Origin: an uncultured Bacillota bacterium
GTDB lineage: Bacteria; Bacillota_I; Bacilli_A; Culicoidibacterales; ZOR0006
Assembly (NCBI GenBank): GCA_945956935.1
Contig: CAMFJD010000002.1
Location: forward strand, 62,001-126,000
DNA: 64,000 nucleotides
Direction of reading: 5' to 3'
The notes beneath the pieces were generated by a model. The model ran no database searches and was not told the origin of the DNA. It worked only from the letters and a program-made list of their open reading frames with translations. How positions within the stretch are numbered: position 1 is the stretch's first letter; each line of letters starts with the position of its first letter. The position numbers and the translations under genes are program-made. Positions 36,850 through 46,923 of this stretch are shown piece by piece.

Positions 36850-37206
36850 TTAGCTGTGCAGTGTTTTTTCCCAAATATCAACTTTAAAGCCGATGAGTAC
36901 TGTGCTTTTTTGAACAAGCAATGGACGTTTAATCAGCATACCATCAGAGGATAGTAATTCAAGTTGCTCCGCTTCAGATAGTGAGGGTAATACTGTTTTT
37001 AAATTCAGTTCACGATATTTCATCCCACTAGTATTAAAAAGTTTTTTTAATGGTACATGTGAGTTTTGCCAAATCTCGCCTAATTCAGCAGGAGTTGGCG
37101 GTTGTTCGTGTATAAGTATAGGTGTGTATGGAATATTCTGTGCATCAAGCCATTTTTTTGCTTTTTGGCATGTGCTACATTTTGGATAATAATAAAAAGT
37201 GTACAT
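36850..37206 (-). CDS. ArsC/Spx family thioredoxin-fold protein
   Basis: The 118-residue protein has CSTCQKAKKWL near residue 10 (CxxC, as in Spx and many Bacillota ArsC-like proteins), a cis-proline region SDGMLIKRPLLV near residue 87 with the ArsC-type arginine, and normal length. True Spx has an RNA-polymerase-binding surface that I cannot confirm; the glutaredoxin-dependent arsenate reductase reading is equally open. It is last in a minus-strand run behind acyP. RBS AAAGGATAG. Confidence 0.82.
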   Translation of the reverse strand: MYTFYYYPKCSTCQKAKKWLDAQNIPYTPILIHEQPPTPAELGEIWQNSHVPLKKLFNTSGMKYRELNLKTVLPSLSEAEQLELLSSDGMLIKRPLLVQKSTVLIGFKVDIWEKTLHS

Positions 37207-37266
37207 AGAAACTATCCTTTCATTTTTAAATAATATACTATAATTACTCTATCATATTTTCAAAAA

Positions 37267-37533
37267 TCAATAAAATGAAAAGCGTTGGTAGTATTTAGGG
37301 GCTTCATTAGAACTGACTAAGTGATCAACTCGTGAAAAGCCATTACCGATTTTGAGCCGATGGATAAAAGCATCGAGGTTAGCATCCGGACCTTCAATCC
37401 AAATTTCAACAGAACCATTATCCAAGTTTTTGGCAAAACCAGTGAGCCCTAATTCATTTGCAAGAGATACACAATAAATACGTAATCCTACTCCTTGAAC
37501 AGACCCAGATACATGTAATAAACGAGCTTTCAT
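37267..37533 (-). CDS. acyP: Acylphosphatase
   Basis: The 88-residue enzyme hydrolyses acyl phosphates. It has the phosphate loop GSVQGVGLRIY with catalytic Arg near residue 18 and GFAKNLDNGSVEIWIEG with catalytic Asn near residue 36. The length is standard. AAGGAGG gives a strong RBS. It follows the alcohol dehydrogenase gene by 32 bases, so the two are probably co-transcribed; clearing acetyl phosphate would fit fermentative metabolism but is inference. Confidence 0.92.
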   Translation of the reverse strand: MKARLLHVSGSVQGVGLRIYCVSLANELGLTGFAKNLDNGSVEIWIEGPDANLDAFIHRLKIGNGFSRVDHLVSSNEAPKYYQRFSFY

Positions 37534-37565
37534 AATAAAATTCCTCCTTATAGTTACAAGTTATA

Positions 37566-38753
37566 TTAAGCAAGTGATTGGAAAATAATTTTTAAAGCAT
37601 TGGAATCTAATTGTTGGAAATTTCCAATAGTTGATCGACCTAGTAGTGTTTTTTCAATAAGTTCTTCCATTTTAGGAGTGATATCAATTGATATATCTTG
37701 CATCGTGCTTGGAGCACCTAAACTCGCCCAAAATTCCCGTAAAGCATGGACACCTGCAAGAGCTGTTTCTAATGTTGTATGTTGTGGTGTTACTTGAAAT
37801 ACTTCAACGGCCATTTTAGCAATTAGTGGGGCGTTTTTCATTGGATCTGCATGAAGAACATAATCAAACCAATGCGGAAAAACAATGGCTAACCCAGCAC
37901 CATGTGGAATATCAAAGCAAGCAGACAGTGCGTGCTCAATTTGATGTGATGCCCAGTCACCTGTTGAGCCAATTCGTAATACGCCGTTGAGTGCATATGT
38001 GCCACAAATCATGAGTGTTTCACGGGCAGAATAGTTTGTTAAATCTTTCATGACTAAAGGAGCAGTTTGAATCACTTGTCGCAATGTAGCTTCAATTAAG
38101 GCTTCTTGATATGGATTTGAGACTGCATCAGGATGTGCACGGAAATATTGTTCAAATAAATGGCTCATAATATCGACAATTCCATAAAGTGTATGATTGC
38201 TCGGGACGCTAATTGTATTGCTTGGATCAAGCAAAGCAAAAACTGGTAGTGCAAGCGGTGATCCCCAACCACGTTTTTCTTGTGTTGTCCAATTTGTAAT
38301 GACTGATCCACTATTTGTTTCAGAACCCGTTGCAGCAAGGGTTAAAATGACACCGATTGGAATGGCTGAAGTTGGGGTGTGCTTCCCTAAAACAATATCC
38401 CAAGCATTGTGAGGATAATCAATACCGACAGCAATAAGTTTGGCTGCATCGATAACACTACCACCGCCAATGGCAAGTACAAAATCACACATCTGTTCGC
38501 GTGCGCATGTGATAGCCGCATTGACTGTTTCGACTCGTGGATTCGGTTGGATACCTTGAAATGGTGTGAATTGAATATGAGCGGCTTCTAGTGTTTGTGT
38601 AACTAATTGATAGAGTCCATTTTTGTGAATACTGCCGCCCCCATAAACAAGTAATACATGCTGTTTATCTTTTAACAGTGTTGATAGATGATTTTTTACA
38701 ACACCGGCACCAAAAATTAATTGAGTTGGTAATGATAACTGAAAATTTTCCAT
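37566..38753 (-). CDS. Iron-containing alcohol dehydrogenase
   Basis: This 395-residue group III alcohol dehydrogenase resembles butanol dehydrogenases (YugJ/YugK, BdhA). It has the NAD(P)-binding LAIGGGSVIDAAKLIAVG near residue 95, TLAATGSETNSGSVI, and metal ligands in YGIVDIMSHLFEQYF (Asp, His) and SHQIEHALSACFDIPHGAG (two His). It probably reduces aldehydes to alcohols to recycle NAD(P)H in fermentation. AAGGGGG is the RBS. It is divergent from the exonuclease gene. Confidence 0.93.
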   Translation of the reverse strand: MENFQLSLPTQLIFGAGVVKNHLSTLLKDKQHVLLVYGGGSIHKNGLYQLVTQTLEAAHIQFTPFQGIQPNPRVETVNAAITCAREQMCDFVLAIGGGSVIDAAKLIAVGIDYPHNAWDIVLGKHTPTSAIPIGVILTLAATGSETNSGSVITNWTTQEKRGWGSPLALPVFALLDPSNTISVPSNHTLYGIVDIMSHLFEQYFRAHPDAVSNPYQEALIEATLRQVIQTAPLVMKDLTNYSARETLMICGTYALNGVLRIGSTGDWASHQIEHALSACFDIPHGAGLAIVFPHWFDYVLHADPMKNAPLIAKMAVEVFQVTPQHTTLETALAGVHALREFWASLGAPSTMQDISIDITPKMEELIEKTLLGRSTIGNFQQLDSNALKIIFQSLA

Positions 38754-38812
38754 AGAATAAATCCCCCTTTTTACTTTTGATTACAACAAGTATACTGTAT
38801 TTTCAATAAATG

Positions 38813-38821
38813 TGATAGAAT
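38813..38821 (+). promoter_or_regulatory. Extended -10 for the exonuclease-recD2 pair
   Basis: TGATAGAAT is a TGn-extended -10 with a poor -35. TATACT at 38788-38796 region read on the minus strand may serve the dehydrogenase. Confidence 0.4.
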
Positions 38822-38874
38822 GAAACAATAATTAGATGGATTTTTTGTAAAAAAAAAGAAAGTGAGGAAAAGAT

Positions 38875-39399
38875 ATGCAAAAAATAACAGTATTTGATTT
38901 TGAAACGACAGGATTTAAACAAAATCGTGCTGTCTCACTAGGGGTCATTGTATATGAAGATGGTCAGAAAATAGTTGAAATTTATCAATTATTCAATCCA
39001 GGTGTAAGTATTGAACCGGGTGCGCAACGTATCCACGGAATTAGTTCTGCTGACGTAGCTTCCAAGCCAACATTTGCTGAAATGTGGCCGTTATTACGAC
39101 CATATTTTGAACAAAGCTTAGTTGTTGCACATAATGCGAAATTCGATTTGCGTGTCTTAGCAAACGAATGTAAGGCATACAATTTAACTTGTCAACCATT
39201 ACAGATATTTTGTACATTAACATACGCGAAAGAACACGTGAAAACACCGAGCAATAAGCATAAACTTGAAGTGCTAGCAGAATATTATGACATTGACTTA
39301 AGACATGCGCACAATGCATTAGATGATAGTCGAGCAACGGGTGAGTTATTATTTAAAATGGTAACAACACCGATTACACCAGAGATTTGGACAATATAA
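38875..39399 (+). CDS. DnaQ-like DEDDh 3'-5' exonuclease
   Basis: The 174-residue protein has the three exonuclease motifs: Exo I FDFETTGF at residue 7, Exo II VVAHNAKFDLRVL near 83, and Exo III HAHNALDDSRATGELL near 140 (DEDDh type). It resembles stand-alone epsilon-like exonucleases of Bacillota. It precedes recD2 by 27 bases, so repair or recombination use is likely. PolC already carries its own proofreading domain, so this is an extra exonuclease. Confidence 0.88.
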   Translation: MQKITVFDFETTGFKQNRAVSLGVIVYEDGQKIVEIYQLFNPGVSIEPGAQRIHGISSADVASKPTFAEMWPLLRPYFEQSLVVAHNAKFDLRVLANECKAYNLTCQPLQIFCTLTYAKEHVKTPSNKHKLEVLAEYYDIDLRHAHNALDDSRATGELLFKMVTTPITPEIWTI

Positions 39400-39426
39400 C
39401 TTAGTCAGTAAAGTGAGGGAATATAC

Positions 39427-41790
39427 GTGGAAACATGGGTCGAAGGAACAGTTGAACATATTCGGTTTTCGAACGAAGAAAATGGCTATCAAATCGTTAT
39501 TGTTCATATTGAACAAACAAGTGAATCACTTAAACAATTCAATCAAAAAGATATAGCTATTGTTGGAGCATTTCCATTGACGTTAAAACAAAACCAACAG
39601 TATCGTTGGCACGGTTCAATTGTTCAAAACCCAACGTATGGTGAACAATTCAGTGCGAATGAAGTGTCAAAAGTACAAAGACAAACGAGAGATGCACTTA
39701 TTCAGTATTTATCGAGTGAACTATTTAAAGGAATTGGAAAAAAAACCGCCGAGCAGCTTGTGGAATGTCTCGGCGAAAATCTGGTCACAGAAGTGTTACT
39801 GAATATTGAATTATTGGATGATTTACCGATTAAAGGTTGGAATGCGAAAAAAGCAGAACAATTTTATGATCAACTTGTTGAACATTCTGGGAGTGAACAA
39901 GTGATTGTATTTTTGACAGAACATGGGTTGTCGATTCGTCAAGCACAAAGTGTGTATCGTATTTTAGGTATGGAAGCAATTGGGATAGTACGAACAAATC
40001 CATATGTTTTAATTGAAAAAGTACCACGGATTGGATTTAAAATTGCTGATCGTATTGCTTTTTCACTTGGATTTGAACCACTTGATCAACGCCGGTTATT
40101 GGCAGCAATTCAAGCAACAATTCAGGAGTTTTGTCAACAAAATGGTCATACATACGTAATCCGAACAGAAATTTTTTCTGAAGTGATTCGATTACTACAA
40201 TTGCCAACAAATGTAACAGCCGCGATTGAAAGTGAATTAACGACATTAGTTCACCAACAAAAATTGATTCAACTCGATGAAAATGAGTATGTATTACCGC
40301 TATTTATGCAAACAGAGCAAAAAATTGCAGACTATCTCCTACAATTGAATAAAAGATTAATTGCAACGCCACCAGAGAATGATGTTGAGCGCTATGTTCA
40401 TCAATGTGAACAACGATTAGGAATAACATATGCAAGCCAGCAAAAACAAGCTATTTTACAAGCATTGCAAGTGCCAGTTAGTATTTTGACTGGTGGGCCT
40501 GGAACGGGAAAAACAACAGTTATACAAGGTATGATTGATGCAATGTGCCATAGTTACCAAATTGATTCGAATATTGATAATTATGAAAAAGCGAGTGAAT
40601 TTCCGATTGTATTGCTGGCACCAACAGGAAAAGCGGCTAAACGGATGAAATCGGCAACAGGATATGAAGCAATGACGATACATCGCTTTTTGCGATATGA
40701 TTTACATAGTAATACGTTTCATTTTAACGATGAAAATCCATTGGATATGATTGAGTTTGTTATCATTGATGAAACGTCAATGTTAGATATCTGGGTGTTG
40801 CATTCTTTGTTGAAAGCACTTCCTAATTTACAACATCTTGTTTTCGTTGGCGATAGTGATCAGCTCCCATCAGTAGGTGCCGGGAATGTATTACACGATT
40901 TAATTGCAAGTGAACAATTTGCAACACATCAATTACAAACGATTTTCCGTCAAGCAGATGGTTCGAAAATTATTGATTTGGCGCAAGCAGTTCGTGAAGG
41001 TCATGTGACCCCACAATTTTTTACGAAGGCAAATGATTACACATTCATTCAAAGTCCAAGTGCACAGTTGCCAGATGTTATCGGTAAAATTATGAAAAAT
41101 GCAATTGATAAAGGATATGATCTTTTAGATGTACAGGTATTAGCACCAATGTATAAAGGTTCTGTGGGGATTATTGCGTTAAATACGTATTTGCAACAAT
41201 TGTTAAATCCGGAATCTGATTTTAAAAAAGAGCATCAGTTTGGTACAATGACATTTCGTGAAGGTGATAAAGTGCTGCAATTGAAAAACTTGCCTGATTT
41301 GAATATTTATAATGGCGATGTGGCAATTATTGAATCAATTGTGGTGCTAAAAGGAAAAGACCCCTACTTTATTTTAAATGTAGATGGAGAGAACATTGAT
41401 TATCCAAGTGAGCATTTTGATAAATTACAATTAGCGTATTGTATCTCAGTACATAAATCACAAGGGAGTGAATTTCCTATTGTTCTGATGCCAATGAGTC
41501 AATCATATCATATGATGTTATATCGTAAACTGTTGTATACAGGAATGACACGGGCAAAGAAATCGTTGATTCTTTGTGGAGATGAGCAAGCACTCACACA
41601 AGCAGTGTATCAGCAAAGCGAGCGATCGCGGCGAACACTATTGAAAGAATTACTTGTGCATCAATCGGAAAAAGCGAAGCAAGTGAAAGAACAAGTGGGT
41701 TATGAATTGACCGAATTAGGTGAGTATGATATGGAAGGAGTAAGTCCCTTTGACTTTATGGAACAGCCGATTTTGGGACCGATGTTATAG
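39427..41790 (+). CDS. recD2: ATP-dependent 5'-3' DNA helicase RecD2
   Basis: The 787-residue SF1B helicase has an N-terminal OB-like domain (WVEGTVEHIRFSNEENGYQI), helix-hairpin-helix region (GIGKKTAEQLVECLGE near 105), Walker A TGGPGTGKTTVI near 353, motif II VIIDETSMLDIW near 445, motif III FVGDSDQLPSVGAGNVL near 473, and motifs V-VI SVHKSQGSEFPIV and YTGMTRAKKSL near 678-712. RecD2 occurs in bacteria without RecBC and helps mismatch repair and fork restart. GTG start, with GTGAGGGA upstream. Confidence 0.94.
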   Translation: METWVEGTVEHIRFSNEENGYQIVIVHIEQTSESLKQFNQKDIAIVGAFPLTLKQNQQYRWHGSIVQNPTYGEQFSANEVSKVQRQTRDALIQYLSSELFKGIGKKTAEQLVECLGENLVTEVLLNIELLDDLPIKGWNAKKAEQFYDQLVEHSGSEQVIVFLTEHGLSIRQAQSVYRILGMEAIGIVRTNPYVLIEKVPRIGFKIADRIAFSLGFEPLDQRRLLAAIQATIQEFCQQNGHTYVIRTEIFSEVIRLLQLPTNVTAAIESELTTLVHQQKLIQLDENEYVLPLFMQTEQKIADYLLQLNKRLIATPPENDVERYVHQCEQRLGITYASQQKQAILQALQVPVSILTGGPGTGKTTVIQGMIDAMCHSYQIDSNIDNYEKASEFPIVLLAPTGKAAKRMKSATGYEAMTIHRFLRYDLHSNTFHFNDENPLDMIEFVIIDETSMLDIWVLHSLLKALPNLQHLVFVGDSDQLPSVGAGNVLHDLIASEQFATHQLQTIFRQADGSKIIDLAQAVREGHVTPQFFTKANDYTFIQSPSAQLPDVIGKIMKNAIDKGYDLLDVQVLAPMYKGSVGIIALNTYLQQLLNPESDFKKEHQFGTMTFREGDKVLQLKNLPDLNIYNGDVAIIESIVVLKGKDPYFILNVDGENIDYPSEHFDKLQLAYCISVHKSQGSEFPIVLMPMSQSYHMMLYRKLLYTGMTRAKKSLILCGDEQALTQAVYQQSERSRRTLLKELLVHQSEKAKQVKEQVGYELTELGEYDMEGVSPFDFMEQPILGPML

Positions 41791-41894
41791 TTTGCCAAAA
41801 TAGAAAGATTCAGTTTTTTGTTTGAACAAAAAAGCGAACCTAACCCCTTCTATAGCGATGAGAATCGTTTAGGAGGGGTTAGGTTCGCATAATT

Positions 41895-42296
41895 TTATTG
41901 TCCTTGGTCTTCAATGTATTTTTTTATAATGTCAATTGTTGCACCACCTGTCGATAAAATAAGATAACTGTTACTCCAGAAATACGGCTTCCAATAATAT
42001 GGCGCTAATTGTTCTGAAAATTCTTTACGAATGAGTCGACTGCTAACTGTTTTTAAATTATTCACCAATTTAGACAGCTGTACTTGCGGCGGTGCATCAA
42101 ATAACACGTGGAGGTGGTCTTCATCTGTATTGATTTCAACAAGTTGGCAGCCCCACCGCTCTTCGAGGATTTCGGTAAAAATGGCGATAAGCCGTTTTTT
42201 TATTGCTTCGTCAATCACTTTATGGCGGTATTTTGTAACTACAACTAAGTGATATGAAAGTCTATAATAGCTATGTCGATTCTTATTATAATGCAT
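41895..42296 (-). CDS. tnpA: IS200/IS605 Y1-type single-strand transposase TnpA
   Basis: The 133-residue HUH transposase cuts and rejoins single-stranded DNA. It starts YRLSYHLVVVTKYRHKVI, with the metal-binding HLHVLFDAPP (HUH) near residue 61, SSRLIRKEF, and catalytic Tyr in IIKKYIEDQ near residue 127. Frame and length are intact, so it may still be active. The left-end hairpin 41834-41888 followed by T6 on the minus strand would also terminate it. Confidence 0.93.
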   Translation of the reverse strand: MHYNKNRHSYYRLSYHLVVVTKYRHKVIDEAIKKRLIAIFTEILEERWGCQLVEINTDEDHLHVLFDAPPQVQLSKLVNNLKTVSSRLIRKEFSEQLAPYYWKPYFWSNSYLILSTGGATIDIIKKYIEDQGQ

Positions 42297-42383
42297 AAAA
42301 ATTCACACTCCATTCATTTACAACTAAATGTAACCATGTTAAAATTGTAACACAAATTACTTCAAAGTGGGAGGTGGGATTTT

Positions 42384-43721
42384 ATGAAAATTATGCAATC
42401 ATATCAAGCAGAAATTCAATCCGCAAATAAACAGTTCGATGCAACGATTCAAATCTATCGCAAAGCGTTGATGTATCTTATTTCAGTTATTTCAAATAAA
42501 TGGGATGCGCTTGCTGAGTTGACTGCAAAACAACGCATCAATACAGCTGAAAAATATATCCATTAAACAAAAGCAAATCCGGAACCAAAATATGATTTCG
42601 ATACCAAGTTTTATAAATTTCCATCCTATTTACGCAGAAGTGCTATCAGCGATGCAATTGGCATTGTTTCTTCTTTTCGAAGTGATTTAGCGAATTATGA
42701 ACAAGAGCGATACAATGCCATTTCAAGCGGGAAACGTTTTAAAAAGCAACCACCACGGTTGCCATTGAAGCACTTCAAGCATCCTGCTTTATACAAAGGC
42801 AACATGTTCAATAAATATGAGGGTCCAATGATGCTTGTCAAAATCTTTAAACACAATGATTGGGTATGGGCTGACGTCAAATTAAAGCAAACTGATTTTA
42901 ATTACCTGTCAAAACAAACAGGTGTGGAATCATCACCGACACTGGTAAAAAAAGGATGAAAATACTTTCTGCAATTTTCATACGAACAATCAATTCAATT
43001 AAACAAAACGAACTTGGCAGAACAGACAATCTTAGTGATTGATTTAGGCATTAATCATTCAGCTGTTTGTAGCGTCATAAAAGCAGACGGCACTATCACT
43101 AGTCGATATTTCATTAATCAACCAGTAGAAAAAGACCGGATGCATACGTTAATTAAACGGCTACGCAACAAACAGTCACAAAGTGGTAAAAAGGCGCCCA
43201 TGCCTAAAATTTGGGCGAAAATCAATGGCTATAACACACAAATCGTCAATGATACAGGCACCCAAATTAGTAAGGTCATTGAGGCTCACAATGTCGATTG
43301 TCTTGTTTTCGAATAATTTAGACTTCAAAGGTGGCAAACGTCAACGCCAGACAGCGCATAAGCTCTTAATGTGGCGTTATCGCACCATTCAAGCGAAGTT
43401 AATGACAAAAGCGCATGCGCTTCGTTGTCGCTATGTCTTTGTGAATGCAGGTCACACTTCAAAGTTAGCCTTCGATGGAAGCGGCGAAGTAGAATGCAAC
43501 AAAAAAATGCCAGTCTTTGTGTATTTAAGACTGGCAAACACTACAACTGTGATTTAAATGCGTCCTATAACATTGGCGCACGGTATTTTATTAAGGAATA
43601 CGCAAAATCCATGTCTGCGAAGGCATAGTCTCAAGTCGTGGCAAAAGTCCCATTACTTGAGCGAAGAACTCAATGCACTTTGTCTACTTATAGAGCGTTG
43701 TACGAGGTGGCGACAGCATAA
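42384..43721 (+). pseudogene. tnpB: Degenerate RNA-guided nuclease TnpB
   Basis: The reading frame is recognisably TnpB but broken by at least five lesions: in-frame stops at 42564 (where relatives have Lys in IHKTKANP), 42957 and 43626, a one-base insertion near 43314 and a compensating slip in the A7 tract near 43500. RuvC residues survive in the fragments: Asp in VIDLGINHSAV, Glu in CLVFE and Asp in YNCDLNASYNI. The C-terminus KVPLLERRTQCTLS reaches the stop at 43719. GGGAGGTGGG is the RBS. The product cannot be full length, though tnpA is whole. Confidence 0.9.
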
Positions 43722-43788
43722 TCATGCCGTCTTATGGATTTGGTTACATTTTCACCACTTTATTCATCTGTGTTCAGTAGAAGAGAAG

Positions 43789-43849
43789 TCTATTTCAGTC
43801 AAATGAAATAGAAGCCCCTTCCAGAATGCCTCATGGCATTTGGGAGGGG
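43789..43849 (+). ncRNA. Right-end hairpins, likely omega-RNA scaffold region
   Basis: TCTATTTCA/TGAAATAGA (43789-43797 with 43804-43812) is followed by CCCCTTCC/GGGAGGGG (43815-43822 with 43842-43849). In IS605 elements the guide RNA of TnpB overlaps the tnpB 3' end and the right end, with the guide taken from the flanking DNA just after it. Assignment is by position and structure only. Confidence 0.45.
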
Positions 43850-43960
43850 AGGGTGCACTGGCTTTTTATTCTTTCTACCAATTTCGAATCACAAAAGTAG
43901 CACCTTAAGATGAAAAAACCAAAAAACGCAGTGAATGATATCGCATGGATTGGTAAATTA

Positions 43961-43969
43961 TGATAAAAT
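43961..43969 (+). promoter_or_regulatory. Possible extended -10 for alaS
   Basis: TGATAAAAT, 43 bases before the alaS ATG; no clear -35 and no T-box leader seen. The 43851-43960 stretch shows nothing else. Confidence 0.35.
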
Positions 43970-44011
43970 AAGAAAGATTTCAAAGATTATTTATAGGAGC
44001 TGAAACAAAAT

Positions 44012-46645
44012 ATGAAAAAATTAACGAGTTCACAAATTCGTCGTATGTATTTAGATTTCTTTGCATCGAAAGGACACATGATTGAGCCAAGTGCATCACT
44101 TGTCCCACATGAAGATCCAACGTTGTTATGGATTAATAGTGGTGTTGCGGCCCTGAAAAAATATTTTGATGGAAGTGAAGTGCCAAATTCACCACGTATT
44201 ACGAATGCACAAAAATCAATTCGTACAAATGATATTGAAAATGTTGGTTTGACAGCACGACACCATACATTTTTTGAAATGTTAGGAAACTTCTCAATTG
44301 GTGATTATTTCCGTGAAGATGCCGTTCGTTGGGCATGGGAATTATTAACAAGCCCAGAATGGTACGCTTTTGATAAAGAATTGCTGTATGTAACAATTCA
44401 CCCAGCTGATGAACAAACATATGCACTTTGGATTGAACTAGGTGTTGATCCAAGTCATATCGTACGTTTAGAAGATAATTTTTGGGAAATTGGTGAAGGA
44501 CCTTGTGGACCAAATACAGAAATTTTTTATGATCGTGGTGCTGAATATGATTTAGATACACCAGAAGAAGAAATGTATCCAGGTGGAGAAAATGAACGTT
44601 ACCTTGAAGTATGGAATGTTGTATTTTCACAATTTAATTCAACAATAGGTCTTGATCGCTCAGAATACCCAGAGTTACCAGCAAAAAATATTGATACCGG
44701 TATGGGTCTTGAACGTATGGCATCGATTATTCAAGATGTACCAACAAATTATGATACAGATTTATTTATGCCGATTATTCATCAGGTAGAAGTGTTAAGC
44801 GGACAAAAATATCGTGTAGATGTAACACATGATATTGCGTTTAAAATTATTGCCGATCACATTCGTACAGTCACATTTGCAGTAGCAGATGGAGCATTAC
44901 CATCAAATGAAGGACGTGGATACATTTTACGTCGTCTTATCCGTCGTGCTGTACGTTGGGCCAAAAAACTAGGGTTAGAAAAACCATTTATGGCACAATT
45001 AGTCCCAACAGTTGCACAAGTAATGGAAGACTTCTATCCATACATTAATGAACATATTGATTTTGTTCAAAAAGTTATTACAAATGAAGAAGAGCGTTTC
45101 TTAGAAACGTTAAATGAAGGCTTGGCAATTTTAGCAACATTTGTTGAAAAATCAACTAAAAATACAATCAATGGAACAGATGCATTTAAATTATATGATA
45201 CATATGGATTTCCAATTGAATTAACACAAGAATATGCTGCTGATCATGGATTTACTGTTGACATCGAAGGTTTTGAAGCGGCTATGGAGGCGCAACGTAC
45301 ACGTGCACGTAATGCTCGCGAAGAAATGGATTCAATGCAATCACAAAATCCGGTACTACGTAATTTTACAACACCAACAGTGTTTGTTGGATATGATACA
45401 TTAATAACTGAAGGAAAAGTTACGTTATTACTTCAAAATGGTGAAACAGTGAACCACTTACGAGCGGGTGAGAATGGACAAGTAATTTTATCGCAAACAA
45501 GCTTCTATGCTGAAAGCGGCGGACAAATTGGAGATACAGGAACGTTAACAAATGGGACTGTTCAAGTAAAAGTAGTAGATACGAAAAAAGCTCCAAACGG
45601 GCAAGCTTTACATACGGTCGAAGTTATTGATGGAACATTAGAGGTAGATGAAGTTGTTCAAGTAACTGTTACGACAGAGCTTCGTTTAGCGACAGTGAAG
45701 AACCACACTGCAACACATCTTTTACATAAAGCATTAAAAGAAGTGCTTGGGAGTCATGTTAATCAAGCTGGATCATTAGTGAAAGCAGACATGTTACGTT
45801 TTGACTTCACACATATTGCTGCGGTGACAACAGAAGAATTAGCATTAGTTGAGCAAAAAGTGAATGAAGCAATTTGGCAGGCATTGCCAATGGAAATTTC
45901 AGAAATGAACATTGCACAAGCAAAAGAAGCTGGAGCGATGGCATTATTTGGTGAAAAGTACGGGGATGTTGTTCGTGTCGTGAAAGCTGGAACGTATTCA
46001 ATTGAATTGTGTGGGGGATGTCACGTACACAATACAGCAGAAATCGGAATGTTTAAACTTGTATCTGAATCAGGAATTGGTTCGGGAGTACGCCGTATTG
46101 AAGCTGTGACAGGGAAAGGTGCATATCTTTACACACAAGCGCAAGCACAAAAGTTGCAAGCAGTTGCACAACTTGTTAAAGTAAATAATGTAGAGCAAGT
46201 AGAACAACGTGTGCAACAAGTGTTATTGGATGCTAAAGAAACAGGACGTGAATTGGAAGCGCTAAAATCGAAATTTGCACAAGCAGAAGCAGGACAATTA
46301 ATGGATCAAGTTCAGACTGTTGGTGAATTTGAAGTGTTGGCAGTGAAAATTACGGGGTTAGATATGAGTGAATTACGTGATCTTGTCGATCAATTTAAAC
46401 AACAATTGACAACTGGAGTTGTTGTGTTATTATCAGATTATGATGGCCGTGTAAACATTTGTGCTGGAGCAACGAAACAAGCGGTTGCAAAAGGCGCACA
46501 TGCAGGACAGCTTATCAAAGAGGTTGCAACGATGTGTGGTGGAAAAGGTGGCGGACGCCCTGATATGGCACAAGCTGGTGCTAAAGATGCCCAATCAATT
46601 GATGCTGCTATTTCATTTGTACACACGTATGTTAGTGGCCTATAA
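44012..46645 (+). CDS. alaS: Alanyl-tRNA synthetase
   Basis: The 877-residue enzyme charges tRNA-Ala and edits Ser/Gly. The catalytic core opens [17 protein letters not shown], with motif 2 region [20 protein letters not shown] near 80-100 and [16 protein letters not shown] near 165. The editing domain has [11 protein letters not shown] near 565 and [13 protein letters not shown] near 668, the zinc site. The C-terminal DHHA1 domain ([14 protein letters not shown]) is complete. It starts the conserved alaS-ireB-ruvX block. Confidence 0.97.
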   Translation: MKKLTSSQIRRMYLDFFASKGHMIEPSASLVPHEDPTLLWINSGVAALKKYFDGSEVPNSPRITNAQKSIRTNDIENVGLTARHHTFFEMLGNFSIGDYFREDAVRWAWELLTSPEWYAFDKELLYVTIHPADEQTYALWIELGVDPSHIVRLEDNFWEIGEGPCGPNTEIFYDRGAEYDLDTPEEEMYPGGENERYLEVWNVVFSQFNSTIGLDRSEYPELPAKNIDTGMGLERMASIIQDVPTNYDTDLFMPIIHQVEVLSGQKYRVDVTHDIAFKIIADHIRTVTFAVADGALPSNEGRGYILRRLIRRAVRWAKKLGLEKPFMAQLVPTVAQVMEDFYPYINEHIDFVQKVITNEEERFLETLNEGLAILATFVEKSTKNTINGTDAFKLYDTYGFPIELTQEYAADHGFTVDIEGFEAAMEAQRTRARNAREEMDSMQSQNPVLRNFTTPTVFVGYDTLITEGKVTLLLQNGETVNHLRAGENGQVILSQTSFYAESGGQIGDTGTLTNGTVQVKVVDTKKAPNGQALHTVEVIDGTLEVDEVVQVTVTTELRLATVKNHTATHLLHKALKEVLGSHVNQAGSLVKADMLRFDFTHIAAVTTEELALVEQKVNEAIWQALPMEISEMNIAQAKEAGAMALFGEKYGDVVRVVKAGTYSIELCGGCHVHNTAEIGMFKLVSESGIGSGVRRIEAVTGKGAYLYTQAQAQKLQAVAQLVKVNNVEQVEQRVQQVLLDAKETGRELEALKSKFAQAEAGQLMDQVQTVGEFEVLAVKITGLDMSELRDLVDQFKQQLTTGVVVLLSDYDGRVNICAGATKQAVAKGAHAGQLIKEVATMCGGKGGGRPDMAQAGAKDAQSIDAAISFVHTYVSGL

Positions 46646-46673
46646 TTAGACGAAAGAACGAAGGTGAAAAATC

Positions 46674-46922
46674 ATGAGTATTGATTTAACGCAAAAATAT
46701 AATTTTGATGAATTACGTAGCCAAGAAGTTCGTTATATTTTAGAACAAGTGTTCGCTGCTTTGAAAGACAAAGGGTATAATCCTGTCAATCAGGTGGTAG
46801 GGTATTTATTATCTGGAGATCCTGCCTACATTCCTAGACATCAAGATGCACGTAATTTAATCCGTAAGTTAAACCGTGACGAAATTATCGAAGAGTTATT
46901 GAAAAATTACTTAGGAGAATAA
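46674..46922 (+). CDS. ireB: IreB family regulatory phosphoprotein
   Basis: The 82-residue protein matches IreB (YrzL, DUF965): [56 protein letters not shown]. In Enterococcus faecalis IreB is phosphorylated by the Ser/Thr kinase IreK and influences cephalosporin resistance. The conserved N-terminal threonine (DLTQKY) is present. It is between alaS and ruvX as usual; one base separates it from ruvX. Confidence 0.93.
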   Translation: MSIDLTQKYNFDELRSQEVRYILEQVFAALKDKGYNPVNQVVGYLLSGDPAYIPRHQDARNLIRKLNRDEIIEELLKNYLGE

Positions 46923-46923
46923 G

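Larger units (their letters stand above)
41834..43850. mobile_element. IS200/IS605-family element (tnpA divergent from a broken tnpB)
   Basis: Order is left-end hairpin, tnpA on the minus strand, tnpB on the plus strand, right-end hairpins: the IS605 type. The left hairpin (41834-41888, 14-bp outer stem) contains CCCCTTC and GGAGGGG with an inner CGAT/ATCG stem. The right hairpin (43815-43849) contains CCCCTTCC and GGGAGGGG with an inner ATGCC/GGCAT stem. The matching arms suggest both are terminal structures used by TnpA. True tips cannot be fixed because these elements have no inverted repeats or target duplication. It lies between recD2 and alaS. Confidence 0.85.

Noticed and set aside
42759-43316. 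Separate small genes inside the IS605 element
   Set aside because: The fragments are consecutive parts of one degenerate tnpB in the expected order.
43856-44011. T-box leader before alaS
   Set aside because: No AGGGTGGNACCGCG-like T-box motif or specifier stem.
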